From Tidjanibacter sp. (GTDB lineage: Bacteria; Bacteroidota; Bacteroidia; Bacteroidales; Rikenellaceae), in contig JAFVSJ010000016.1 in assembly GCA_017503805.1 (NCBI GenBank), positions 62,001 to 126,000 of the forward strand: 64,000 bases of DNA, written 5' to 3'. The notes beneath the pieces are model-generated. The model made no database searches. It saw nothing but the letters and a program-made list of their open reading frames with translations, and had not been told where the DNA came from. Below, in pieces: positions 25,998 through 34,079 of the stretch; positions within the stretch are counted from its first letter, which is position 1, and the number at the start of each line of letters is the position of its first letter. The position numbers and the translations under genes were made by a program.

Positions 25998-28754
25998 ATG
26001 CGGACACTCAGAAATATATGCAGATTGGCGACCTTCCTGATGGGAGTTGTTGCACTTTCGGCGTGCGATAGGCTCTCGATGGAGAAAAAGATGTTTCATG
26101 TGGGCTTTTCGCAGTGCACGAACGACGAGTGGAGAGAAAAAATGAATCGCGACATGTTACGCGAAGCTATGCTCTACGACAACATTTCGCTCGATATTCT
26201 CACAGCAGGAGGAAATAACACACAACAGATAGAAGATATTCACTACTTCATAGAGAGTGGCGTGGACTTGCTGATTGTATCACCCAATGAGGCTGTCGCA
26301 ATAACTCCCGTTGTGGAGGAGGCATACAATAGCGGTATTCCTGTAATTGTTGTGGATCGCAATGTACTGACCGACTGCTATACAGCCTTTGTGGGTGCCA
26401 ACAACTACCAGATTGGTCAGGCCGTTGGCGGTTATGTCAGAGGTATGTTGCCACACGGCGGCAAGGTAGTCGAGATAACAGGACTTATGGGCTCAACGCC
26501 TGCAATAGAACGACATCAAGGCTTTCTTAATGTTGTAAGGGAGTCGAAGGGTATCGAAGTGCTTTGCTCGGAAGATGCAATGTGGATTGAGGACAAGGCA
26601 TATTCGCAAATGCTATCTATACTCTCTAAACATAACAACATTGATGTCGTATTTGCCCACAATGACATTATGGCCTATGGAGCCTATCGAGCAGCCAAGA
26701 GTGTCGGCAGGGAGAGGGGTATAAGATTTTTGGGAATTGACGCATTGCCGGGTGAAACGAATGGAGTGGGGTTGGTGTCAGAAGGTATCTTCGACGCTAC
26801 ATTTATGTATCCTTCTGGCGTGGATGTTGTTCTTCATACTGCGCTTGATATTCTTGAAGGCAGGTCGTTCCAACGAGAAACAACTCTCAGTACCGCCATT
26901 ATCGATAAGACCAATGTGAAGGTTATGGAGTTGCAGGGACTCTATATTGCCGAGCAGGAAACCAAAATCGAGCAACTTAATGCACGAGTGGGTGCTTATA
27001 CGGATGCCTATTCAAGTCAAAAAACCATTACTCTATTGAGTATGCTGTTTTTGACTCTGGTGATAGTGATGCTCATAATACTCGCCTCGGCACTCAAATC
27101 CAAAAATAGACTCAATCAGAAACTACTTGAACAAAATCAAGATATTTCCGAACAGAAGAGTCAGCTCGAAAAACAGCGCGACCAGCTAATTGAACTTTCG
27201 CGCCAAGTGGAGGAGGCAACACAAGCAAAATTGGTGTTTTTTACCAATATATCCCACGAGTTCCGCACACCCCTAACGCTCATTACGGACCCTCTCAATC
27301 GTCTTTGTAAAGAGAAACTTTCCGAGGAAGAAAGAGTGTATCTATTGGGACTCATCAGTCGCAATGTCAATATCTTATTGCGCCTTGTAAATCAGATACT
27401 CGACTTCCGTAAGTACGAAAATGGCAAGTTGCAACTCTCATTTACGGAGGTGGATTTTGTTGCCAAGGTGGCGCAATGGAACGACTCGTTTGTTCCTATT
27501 TTTAGGCGCAAACACATCGAATTGAATACGGAGCACGAGCCGGATGGTAACTACTCAATAGTACTTGACGAGGGTAAGGTGGAACAGATATATTACAACC
27601 TACTTTCCAACGCGTTCAAATACACCCCGGAAGGTGGTTCCATAACAGTTAGTATAAAGAGTGTTGTTGAGGGTGGAATACCTTACATTCAGTTTGAAAT
27701 GAACAACTCGGGTGCCTATATACCACTCGACAAACTCGATCAAATCTTCGATCGATTCTATCAATTGGAAGGCAATATGTTGGGCTCCGGCATTGGGCTG
27801 GCAATCGTTAAGGCGTTTGTGGAGATGCATCAGGGCATTGTGTTTGCAAGTAGCTCCCCAGAGAGAGGAACGACCTTCACCGTGAGGTTGCCACAGGTAG
27901 AACATAAAATTGAGGAGCAGGTTTTAGTCAAAGACTCTGCTCTATCGTTTCCTGCCGAAAGCGATGAAGATTACGATGTCGAAGTGAGCGAGAGGGATGA
28001 GAATGAGCCTTCGCGTCCAAGAATTTTGGTTGTAGATGATAATGATGACATCCGCTCATACATAGCTCAACTCTGCCATAGCGATTACGAGGTTCTCGAG
28101 GCTTCCAATGGCGTGGCGGGTTTGGAGATGGCACGCAAGTTTATGCCAGATGTTATACTGATGGATGTGATGATGCCGGGTATGAATGGTTTGGACTGCT
28201 GTAAGCATCTCAAAGAAGATAGGGTAACATGCCACATTCCGGTCATTATGCTCACTGCCCGTTCTGTTGAGTCACAACGCGCAGAAGGCTATCAGTATGG
28301 TGCAGACTCATATATTACCAAACCATTTAGTTCGGAGGTTCTCTCGGCTCGAATACGAAATCTGCTCGAATCGCGTATCCGAATGCAAAGAGTTGTTGTT
28401 GAGGGCGAGTCGCTCTCGAAGGATGAATTTACAGGTATGGATGTGGATTTTATCGAAAAACTCAACGAGTATATTAATGAGAATATAACCAATTCGCAGT
28501 TGGATGTAGAAACACTGTGCGTTAATATGGCAATGAGCCGTATGCAGCTCTATCGTAAAATAAAAATGCTTACAAACTACTCACCCAATGAGTATGTGAG
28601 GGTTATACGCCTCCGTAAGGCGAAAGAGTTGCTAACAACAACGACTCTGTCCATAACTGAGATATGTTATATGACCGGTTTTTCGTCGCCTTCGTATTTT
28701 GCCAAGTGTTTCAAGAGTTTTACGGGCGAGTTGCCGAGTGCATATCGTAGTTAA
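25998..28754 (+). CDS. Hybrid two-component system regulator with periplasmic sugar-binding sensor
   Basis: This single 918-residue protein joins sensor, kinase and transcription factor, the standard regulator of Bacteroides glycan loci. In order: a signal segment with L-S-A-C, a type I periplasmic-binding-protein domain (about 32-300, as in the fructose sensor BT1754), a transmembrane helix (about 346-367), a coiled coil, HisKA with His420 in S-H-E-F-R-T-P, an ATPase domain (N-L-L-S-N-A-F-K-Y and G-S-G-I-G-L-A-I), a receiver with Asp723 in L-M-D-V-M-M-P-G, and an AraC-type helix-turn-helix at the end. The usual D-x-G-x-G of the ATPase domain is N-N-S-G-A-Y-I, a variant known in other kinases. 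Fructose as ligand is inferred. Confidence 0.95.
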   Translation: MRTLRNICRLATFLMGVVALSACDRLSMEKKMFHVGFSQCTNDEWREKMNRDMLREAMLYDNISLDILTAGGNNTQQIEDIHYFIESGVDLLIVSPNEAVAITPVVEEAYNSGIPVIVVDRNVLTDCYTAFVGANNYQIGQAVGGYVRGMLPHGGKVVEITGLMGSTPAIERHQGFLNVVRESKGIEVLCSEDAMWIEDKAYSQMLSILSKHNNIDVVFAHNDIMAYGAYRAAKSVGRERGIRFLGIDALPGETNGVGLVSEGIFDATFMYPSGVDVVLHTALDILEGRSFQRETTLSTAIIDKTNVKVMELQGLYIAEQETKIEQLNARVGAYTDAYSSQKTITLLSMLFLTLVIVMLIILASALKSKNRLNQKLLEQNQDISEQKSQLEKQRDQLIELSRQVEEATQAKLVFFTNISHEFRTPLTLITDPLNRLCKEKLSEEERVYLLGLISRNVNILLRLVNQILDFRKYENGKLQLSFTEVDFVAKVAQWNDSFVPIFRRKHIELNTEHEPDGNYSIVLDEGKVEQIYYNLLSNAFKYTPEGGSITVSIKSVVEGGIPYIQFEMNNSGAYIPLDKLDQIFDRFYQLEGNMLGSGIGLAIVKAFVEMHQGIVFASSSPERGTTFTVRLPQVEHKIEEQVLVKDSALSFPAESDEDYDVEVSERDENEPSRPRILVVDDNDDIRSYIAQLCHSDYEVLEASNGVAGLEMARKFMPDVILMDVMMPGMNGLDCCKHLKEDRVTCHIPVIMLTARSVESQRAEGYQYGADSYITKPFSSEVLSARIRNLLESRIRMQRVVVEGESLSKDEFTGMDVDFIEKLNEYINENITNSQLDVETLCVNMAMSRMQLYRKIKMLTNYSPNEYVRVIRLRKAKELLTTTTLSITEICYMTGFSSPSYFAKCFKSFTGELPSAYRS

Positions 28755-28833
28755 TCGTTACCTTACGCAAAGTATCAAAATTTGGTCACACTTGAATCTC
28801 TTCGTTTGGGGTTGGAATTGTCGGGCGAGGGGA

Positions 28834-28907
28834 ATTGCATCGGATTTCACCCGATTTTATCGGATTGCAAAGTGCGTAACCCGCAGAATTTGGCTGGATC
28901 TGTGCCT
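28834..28907 (+). repeat. Dispersed intergenic repeat, copy 2
   Basis: This is the right-hand partner of 7097-7170, same orientation, sharing CACCCGATTTTAT and TTTGGCTG blocks. It lies 80 bases after the regulator stop and 34 bases before the tRNA terminator. Confidence 0.6.
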
Positions 28908-28940
28908 AATGTCCCGACATCTGCTAACATCTTGACACAG

Positions 28941-28966
28941 AAAAAGGAGCAGAAATCTCTGCTCCT
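28941..28966 (-). terminator. Terminator of tRNA-Arg
   Basis: On the minus strand a nine-pair stem (AGGAGCAGA with TCTGCTCCT, four-base loop) is followed by a run of T, directly after the tRNA 3' end. Confidence 0.85.
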
Positions 28967-28974
28967 CGAATTCG

Positions 28975-29048
28975 TGATTCCGTTGGGGCTCGAACCCAAG
29001 ACCTACAGCTTAGAAGGCTGTTGCTCTATCCAACTGAGCTACGGAACC
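28975..29048 (-). tRNA. tRNA-Arg (anticodon TCT)
   Basis: A complete 74-base cloverleaf on the minus strand: acceptor GGTTCCG with CGGAATC, D-arm GCTC/GAGC, anticodon arm ACAGC/GCTGT with loop CTTCTAA giving anticodon TCT, variable AGGTC, T-arm TTGGG/CCCAA with loop TTCGAGC, discriminator A. No CCA is encoded. It marks the right edge of the 22-kb sugar locus; its 3' end is partly repeated at 6946-6960. Confidence 0.95.
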
Positions 29049-29059
29049 ATTTAGCAGCG

Positions 29060-29090
29060 CAAAAGTAAGACTTTTTTCCGTCTTAACAAA
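29060..29090 (-). promoter_or_regulatory. Promoter of tRNA-Arg
   Basis: The complement shows a TTTG -33 element (29087-29090) and a TACTTTTG -7 element (29060-29067) separated by exactly 19 bases, the consensus Bacteroidales layout, 12 bases upstream of the mature tRNA 5' end. Confidence 0.8.
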
Positions 29091-29141
29091 CAAAAATCTC
29101 TTCACACGCAGTTTTTCGGACCACACAACCCCCTTTTTGCT

Positions 29142-29149
29142 TATCTTTG
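29142..29149 (+). promoter_or_regulatory. Promoter -7 element for the nuclease/phosphatase gene
   Basis: TATCTTTG, a perfect TAnnTTTG match, 63 bases before the ATG at 29212. Confidence 0.6.
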
Positions 29150-29211
29150 TAGGGGTGCAGGCCCCGTTCGACTCGCACCCGCACACCCTTAACCTCACTC
29201 GTCATCGCCTT

Positions 29212-30057
29212 ATGAAGCACCTCACACTCGCAACCCTACTCACGCTCCTATCACTCCTACCGACCACTCCTCTCCAAGCCCAATCTGCATCTCAACACAT
29301 CGTTGAGGTCATCTCCTACAATATCCGACTCAGTCGGGGCAAAGATGGCAACAACAGTTGGCAAAACCGTCGACACGCCTCCGTGGAGATGGTCCGACGA
29401 GAGCAACCAACCATTATGGGCTGTCAGGAGATGCTCCCCGATCAGATGGAGTATTTGCTCGATCATCTGCCTGAGTATGACGCTATTGGTGTGGGGCGTG
29501 ATGATGGCAAGGAACTCGGCGAGCGTATGGCCATATTCTACCGCACCGAGGATGTGGAGCTGATTCGTTGGGGTACATTTTGGCTCTCCGACACACCCGA
29601 TGTGCCCTCGCGCGGTTGGGATGCGGCCTACAACCGCAACTGCACTTGGGGGTGGTTTCGCCATAGGGCGAGTGGGCGCTACTTCGGTGTGCTCAACACC
29701 CACCTCGACCACATCGGCAAAGTGGCGCAGCAGGAGGGACTCGGACTCATAGCCACCAACCTGCGACGCATTTTCCCCGACGGAGTTCCCGTATTTCTCA
29801 CGGGAGATTTCAATGTGGAACCTACCGATAAGGCGCTCAAGTCGCTGGAAGGAATTATGAAGGATGGCCGCATCGTCGCGCCCGAGAGTGACACGCGCCC
29901 CACATTCAATGGCTGGGGCAACCGCGAGGAGATAGTCATCGATTATGTATTTTTGCGCAATGCCACTGCGGTGAGTTTCAGGGTATTGCGTGACGAGAAC
30001 TACGGTGCGCCCTACATCTCGGATCACTATCCCGTAGCGCTTTGTGCCGAATTTTAG
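29212..30057 (+). CDS. Secreted endonuclease/exonuclease/phosphatase family protein
   Basis: The 281-residue protein has a signal peptide (M-K-H-L-T-L-A-T, cleavage near L-Q-A-Q) and the DNase I-like metallophosphoesterase fold: S-Y-N-I-R at the start, G-C-Q-E-M with the metal-binding Glu, L-N-T-H-L-D-H, T-G-D-F-N with catalytic Asp/Asn, and S-D-H-Y-P-V at the C-terminus. Substrates of this superfamily range from nucleic acids to phospholipids and inositol phosphates; the exported location fits a phosphodiesterase. The frame is open further upstream, but ATG 29212 is chosen because it opens the signal peptide and follows the promoter. Confidence 0.88.
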   Translation: MKHLTLATLLTLLSLLPTTPLQAQSASQHIVEVISYNIRLSRGKDGNNSWQNRRHASVEMVRREQPTIMGCQEMLPDQMEYLLDHLPEYDAIGVGRDDGKELGERMAIFYRTEDVELIRWGTFWLSDTPDVPSRGWDAAYNRNCTWGWFRHRASGRYFGVLNTHLDHIGKVAQQEGLGLIATNLRRIFPDGVPVFLTGDFNVEPTDKALKSLEGIMKDGRIVAPESDTRPTFNGWGNREEIVIDYVFLRNATAVSFRVLRDENYGAPYISDHYPVALCAEF

Positions 30058-30091
30058 GTCACAACATCCACTCCATTGCCTCTGCACCCGA

Positions 30092-30132
30092 AAATAAATA
30101 TCCTCCCTTTGCAACGGGGGGATATTTTATTG
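30092..30132 (+). terminator. Terminator after the nuclease/phosphatase gene
   Basis: Arms AATAAATATCCTCCC and GGGGGGATATTTTATT pair with small irregularities around an eight-base loop, ending in a T-rich arm. Confidence 0.65.
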
Positions 30133-30168
30133 CTTGTCGGTATGGGACGAAGGGGGTGGATATAAAAA

Positions 30169-30196
30169 GTTTGGGATACCTCACGGTATCCCAAAC
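30169..30196. repeat. Perfect 12-pair hairpin
   Basis: GTTTGGGATACC and GGTATCCCAAAC flank TCAC. On the minus strand it is followed by a T-run and would work as a terminator, although no minus-strand gene is seen here; on the plus strand it would be a leader hairpin. Confidence 0.7.
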
Positions 30197-30345
30197 CCCC
30201 CAACTTAAAATACTGATTATGAAAGAATCACTAAAACAACTATTTGCGCGTAGCAAGTACATTGCTTGCGCCAACCATTGCTTTGTACAACAAAGGTATG
30301 TAAAATTTTCTTTCCCACCAAACGTTTCTTCCAAAAAAATTTTGA

Positions 30346-30353
30346 TATATTTG
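30346..30353 (+). promoter_or_regulatory. Promoter -7 element for the agmatinase-family gene
   Basis: TATATTTG matches TAnnTTTG, with TTTC at 30325-30328 as a weak -33 element 17 bases upstream. Confidence 0.55.
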
Positions 30354-30398
30354 TGAAGAATTGTTGAAAACGGCTCCAGAGGCCACTCTGGGCGCGAA

Positions 30399-31478
30399 AT
30401 GATTTGTAATATGAAAAACGAAAAAAATGAGTATAATCCCTCCGACGTGGGCCACAACAACGGCAATTACTTCGGAATGCCATTCAGAACCGACGAGGCA
30501 GAACTCGTATTGGTATCCATTCCTTGGGGTGTGACAGCGTCCTATGGAGGAGGGCAGAGCTATGGCCCCGATGCCATCATCGGAGCCTCCGTGCAGCTCG
30601 ACTTCTACGACCCCGTAAGCCCCGAGCAGTGGAGGCGCGGAATCGCCACAGCCCCCGTAGACTACTCCATCCAAGATATGGATGCGCTTCTGCGTGGCGA
30701 TGCCAAGAGGGTGATTAAATATCTCGAGGAGGGTGGCACCATCTTCGATTCATCGATGCTCTCAACCCGACGCGCGAGGGTGAACAGCGGCTCGGCCGAA
30801 CTCAATGAGAAGGTCTATGAGCAGTGTTCCGAGTGGCTCGCCAAGGGCAAACTCGTGGGCCTTGTGGGTGGTGACCACAGCACACCCCTCGGTTTCATCC
30901 GCGCGGTGGCCGAGAAGGAGGGCCCCATTGGTGTGCTCCACATAGATGCCCACGCCGACTTGAGGGAGGCCTACGAGGGTTTCCGCTACTCCCACGCCTC
31001 GATTATGTACAACGTGCTGAAGGATGTCGAGCAGGTCGAGCGACTTGTGCAGGTGGGCATCCGCGACTACTGCGACGATGAGGTTGAGCTGGCAAAGAGC
31101 TATGGCGATAGGGTGGTGCAGTTCGACGACTACCTCTTGGCTGCCGAGCGCTTCGAGGGTACCACTTGGGCCGAGCAGTGCGCCCGCATTGTGGAGAAGT
31201 TGCCCGAGAAGGTCTACGTCAGCTTCGATATCGATGGTTTGGCTCCCGAACTTTGCCCCGGTACGGGTACTCCCGTGGCCGGCGGCTTGAGCTTCCATCA
31301 GGCTGTCTATCTGCTCGATAGGGTAGTCAGGAGCGGCCGCAGGATTGTGGGTTTCGACGTGGTGGAGGTGGCTCCTCAAGGCGAAGAGGAGGAGTGGAAC
31401 GCCAATGTGGGTGCGAGGGTGCTCTTCCGCCTCTGCGGTCTGGCCCTGCGCAGCAACCCCAAGGGTGGCGACAAATAG
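30399..31478 (+). CDS. Agmatinase/arginase-family ureohydrolase
   Basis: Members of this family hydrolyse the guanidino or formimino group of agmatine, arginine, guanidinobutyrate or formimidoylglutamate with two Mn ions. The 359-residue protein has all ligand motifs: G-G-D-H-S-T (His160), D-A-H-A-D (Asp183, His185, Asp187) and S-F-D-I-D-G (Asp277, Asp279). It is about 50 residues longer than E. coli agmatinase, largely in the N-terminal half. Agmatinase activity would give putrescine for the spermidine genes at 2455-4854, which fits but is inference, as they are 26 kb away. The start may be 30399 or the ATG at 30411. Confidence 0.85.
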   Translation: MICNMKNEKNEYNPSDVGHNNGNYFGMPFRTDEAELVLVSIPWGVTASYGGGQSYGPDAIIGASVQLDFYDPVSPEQWRRGIATAPVDYSIQDMDALLRGDAKRVIKYLEEGGTIFDSSMLSTRRARVNSGSAELNEKVYEQCSEWLAKGKLVGLVGGDHSTPLGFIRAVAEKEGPIGVLHIDAHADLREAYEGFRYSHASIMYNVLKDVEQVERLVQVGIRDYCDDEVELAKSYGDRVVQFDDYLLAAERFEGTTWAEQCARIVEKLPEKVYVSFDIDGLAPELCPGTGTPVAGGLSFHQAVYLLDRVVRSGRRIVGFDVVEVAPQGEEEEWNANVGARVLFRLCGLALRSNPKGGDK

Positions 31479-31551
31479 AAGTCATCCTACCCCAACCCAG
31501 TAGCATAGAATAATCTGCCGGGGCAAGTGTATAACATATTAATATAATAAT

Positions 31552-31559
31552 TATATTTG
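31552..31559 (+). promoter_or_regulatory. Promoter -7 element for the FKBP gene
   Basis: TATATTTG in an A/T-rich stretch, about 157 bases before the FKBP ATG. Confidence 0.5.
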
Positions 31560-31716
31560 CGCGGTTTTTGGCCGATGCACCCAGCCTGAGTGACACTATG
31601 ATGCTTGGGCAGAGGGGCTAAAGAGGTCAAAGGTGGCCGCAGTTTATGCCGCTCTTGGAGGTATACGACAAAGTGAAATAAACCATACAAAACAATAACT
31701 AAACAAAGACTAAACT

Positions 31717-32415
31717 ATGAAAAAAGTACTCACCATTGTTGCCGCAGCTTTTGTGGCTCTTTCGATGATCTCGTGCGGTGGTTCGCGCGCAATGAAGACC
31801 GAGATTGATACCCTCTCCTATGCACTCGGTACCGACTTTGGTATGTCGCTCCAGAGGTTCGTAAACGGCCTTGAGGATGAGATGAATATGGATCTCTTCT
31901 TCCAGGGTGTGGAGGATGTTCTCGACGAGAACGTAGCTCTCGAGCAGCAGGAGGCTTTCGCTTTCTTGCGCAACTATATGAACATCGTTAACCCCCAGAA
32001 GGCTCTGACCAACTCCACCGCTTTCCTCGAGGAGATCGAGAAGCAGGAGGGTGTGCAGAAGACCGAGAGCGGTCTGCTCTACCAGATCGTAAGCGAGGGT
32101 AACACCGAGAAGAAAGCTGTTCTCGACACCGACAAGGTGAAAGTTCACTACGAGGGTAAACTCCGCACCGGTAAGGTATTCGACTCGAGCTACGAGCGCA
32201 ACGAGCCCGCAGAGTTCGCACTCAATCAGGTTATCAAAGGCTGGACCGAGGGTATGAAACTCATCGGTGAGGGTGGCGAGATCAAACTCTGGATCCCCTC
32301 GCACTTGGCTTACGGCGTACGCGGTACCCGCGATGGCTCCATCGGCCCCAACCAGGCTATCTGCTTCACCGTTGAGCTCCTCGAGGTAAACCCCACCGAG
32401 GAGGCAGCCGAGTAG
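31717..32415 (+). CDS. FKBP-type peptidyl-prolyl cis-trans isomerase lipoprotein (Mip-like)
   Basis: The 232-residue protein has a lipoprotein signal with I-S-C (Cys20), an N-terminal helical FKBP_N-type dimerisation region (about 30-120, L-S-Y-A-L-G-T-D-F-G), and a C-terminal FKBP domain (about 135-225) with V-H-Y-E-G, G-K-V-F-D-S-S, V-I-K-G-W-T-E-G and W-I-P-S-H-L-A-Y-G. It would assist folding of exported proteins in the periplasm or at the outer membrane. It is monocistronic, with its own promoter and a strong terminator. Confidence 0.93.
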   Translation: MKKVLTIVAAAFVALSMISCGGSRAMKTEIDTLSYALGTDFGMSLQRFVNGLEDEMNMDLFFQGVEDVLDENVALEQQEAFAFLRNYMNIVNPQKALTNSTAFLEEIEKQEGVQKTESGLLYQIVSEGNTEKKAVLDTDKVKVHYEGKLRTGKVFDSSYERNEPAEFALNQVIKGWTEGMKLIGEGGEIKLWIPSHLAYGVRGTRDGSIGPNQAICFTVELLEVNPTEEAAE

Positions 32416-32487
32416 GCACCATAGACTAAAGGTTTACGAACTCCACCCCGACCCAATCGCGTGGGGGAGTGGAGAACCATAGGAGTA

Positions 32488-32528
32488 GGCGAGTTTGCTG
32501 TTGAGAGCAGACTCGCCACTCTTTTTTT
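32488..32528 (+). terminator. Terminator after the FKBP gene
   Basis: GGCGAGT and ACTCGCC form the outer stem with an inner GCT/AGC pairing, followed by ACTC and seven T. Confidence 0.8.
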
Positions 32529-32562
32529 GCCCCCTCGATGAGATGCATTGGAGAAAAAACAC

Positions 32563-32570
32563 TACCTTTG
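32563..32570 (+). promoter_or_regulatory. Promoter -7 element for rarA
   Basis: TACCTTTG, 72 bases before the chosen ATG of rarA. Confidence 0.5.
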
Positions 32571-32641
32571 TGGATGGCTCGGGGAGTGCGGACAACAATG
32601 ACTGCGGCTCACCCAACCATACGAAACGCAACTATCAGAGA

Positions 32642-33916
32642 ATGAGCAACGCACCACTTGCAGAACGACTGCGACCACAGAGCCTCGATGAGTACATCGG
32701 GCAGAGCCACCTCGTAGGCACCGACGGCGTAATCCGCCGCTTCGTCGAGAGTGGCAACATCCCCTCTTTCATCCTTTGGGGCCCTCCCGGTGTGGGCAAA
32801 ACTACGCTCGCCAAACTCGTGGCACTCTCTCTCGGTCGTCAGATGTTCACCCTCTCGGCCATCGCAAGCGGCGTTAAGGAGGTGAGGGAGGTGATTGAGG
32901 CGGCCAAGAAGAGCCGCTTCTTCGGCACTGCTGCACCAATCCTATTTATCGACGAGATTCACCGCTTCAATAAGGCCCAGCAGGACTCGCTCCTCGGAGC
33001 GGTCGAGCAGGGTGTCTTTACACTCATTGGTGCCACTACCGAGAACCCCTCCTTTGAGGTCATCACACCGCTCCTCTCGCGTTGTCAGGTCTATGTGCTC
33101 AAGGCTATGAACGAGAGCGAGTTGGAGGAACTTTTGCAGAGGGCTGTGACCAAGGATAGGCTCTTTGTGGAGCGCGGTGTTAGGATTGAGGAGACTCACG
33201 CGCTGTATGAGTTCTCGGGCGGCGATGCACGCAAACTGCTCAATATCCTCGACATCCTCTCGGGTGCCTCCTCGGAGGGAGAGATTGTCATCAACGACCA
33301 GATTGTCACCGACTGCTTGCAACAAAATATCGCTCTCTACGACAAGGGGGGCGAACAGCACTACGACATCATCAGCGCCTTCATCAAGAGCATCCGCGGC
33401 AGCGACCCCGATGCTGCCATCTACTACCTAGCCCGTATGTTGGCCGGCGGTGAGGATGTGAAGTTCATCGCCCGTAGGCTTGTCATCTCCGCTTCGGAGG
33501 ATGTGGGACTCGCCAACCCCAATGCTCTGTTGCTTGCCAATGCCTGTTTCGATGCGGTGCATAAACTCGGTATGCCCGAGGCGCGGATTCCGCTTGCCGA
33601 GGCCACCGTCTACCTTGCCACGAGCCCCAAGAGTAATTCGGCATATATGGCTATCAATGAGGCACTTCGTGTGGTGGAACACGATACGACCAACCGCCCC
33701 GTACCTCTCCACCTGCGCAATGCCCCTACTAAACTGATGGACTCGCTCGGCTATGGCAAGGGCTATAAGTATGCCCACGACTATGAGGGCCATTGGGTAG
33801 AGCAGGAGTTTATGCCTGCCGGCTTGGAGGGCCGACGCTTCTATGAGCCACAGCATAAGCGCGAACACGACGCAATGGCTTGGAAGGAGATGCTGAAGAA
33901 TAAATCTCGCGAGTAA
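32642..33916 (+). CDS. rarA: Replication-associated recombination protein A (AAA+ ATPase)
   Basis: RarA (MgsA, Mgs1/WRNIP1 family) is a tetrameric clamp-loader-like ATPase acting at stalled replication forks. The 424-residue protein starts at ATG 32642, directly before [17 protein letters not shown]; the open frame extends 49 codons upstream but crosses the promoter. Walker A is G-P-P-G-V-G-K-T (47-54), Walker B is F-I-D-E-I-H-R-F, sensor 1 is G-A-T-T-E-N-P-S, and the C-terminal tetramerisation region has S-E-D-V-G-L-A-N-P and Y-L-A-x-x-P-K-S-N. It is flanked by unrelated genes. Confidence 0.95.
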   Translation: MSNAPLAERLRPQSLDEYIGQSHLVGTDGVIRRFVESGNIPSFILWGPPGVGKTTLAKLVALSLGRQMFTLSAIASGVKEVREVIEAAKKSRFFGTAAPILFIDEIHRFNKAQQDSLLGAVEQGVFTLIGATTENPSFEVITPLLSRCQVYVLKAMNESELEELLQRAVTKDRLFVERGVRIEETHALYEFSGGDARKLLNILDILSGASSEGEIVINDQIVTDCLQQNIALYDKGGEQHYDIISAFIKSIRGSDPDAAIYYLARMLAGGEDVKFIARRLVISASEDVGLANPNALLLANACFDAVHKLGMPEARIPLAEATVYLATSPKSNSAYMAINEALRVVEHDTTNRPVPLHLRNAPTKLMDSLGYGKGYKYAHDYEGHWVEQEFMPAGLEGRRFYEPQHKREHDAMAWKEMLKNKSRE

Positions 33917-33985
33917 TCGAGTCGTACACGGGCCGCATCCGTAAGGAGAAAGGCAAAAAAAGAGTTCAAATTGTCGGTAAATTAG

Positions 33986-33993
33986 TATCTTTG
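33986..33993 (+). promoter_or_regulatory. Promoter -7 element for the GH13 pair
   Basis: TATCTTTG, 87 bases upstream of the ATG at 34080 of the first amylase-family gene. Confidence 0.55.
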
Positions 33994-34079
33994 CACCGTT
34001 TGCCGCAACTATGAATATGGTGAGGCCAAACAAGAGCTATCTGTCGTCGAACTTAAAAACAAATGTAATTATCAATAAT

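Larger units (their letters stand above)
30058..30398. other. Intergenic region before the agmatinase-family gene
   Basis: This 341-base gap holds the terminator at 30092-30132, a perfect 12-pair hairpin at 30169-30196 (loop TCAC, C-run on the 3' side and, for the other strand, a T-run), a 45-codon frame from the ATG at 30219 that overlaps the promoter and is not convincing, and a TATATTTG -7 element at 30346-30353. Confidence 0.65.

Noticed and set aside
26000..28754. Defective kinase because of the altered D-x-G-x-G motif
   Set aside because: An N-x-G variant of this motif is found in functional kinases, and the His, N-box, G2 box and receiver Asp are intact.
30219..30356. 45-codon frame before the agmatinase-family gene
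   Set aside because: It overlaps the promoter -7 element of the next gene and lacks its own promoter or any recognisable feature, so it was not listed as a gene.
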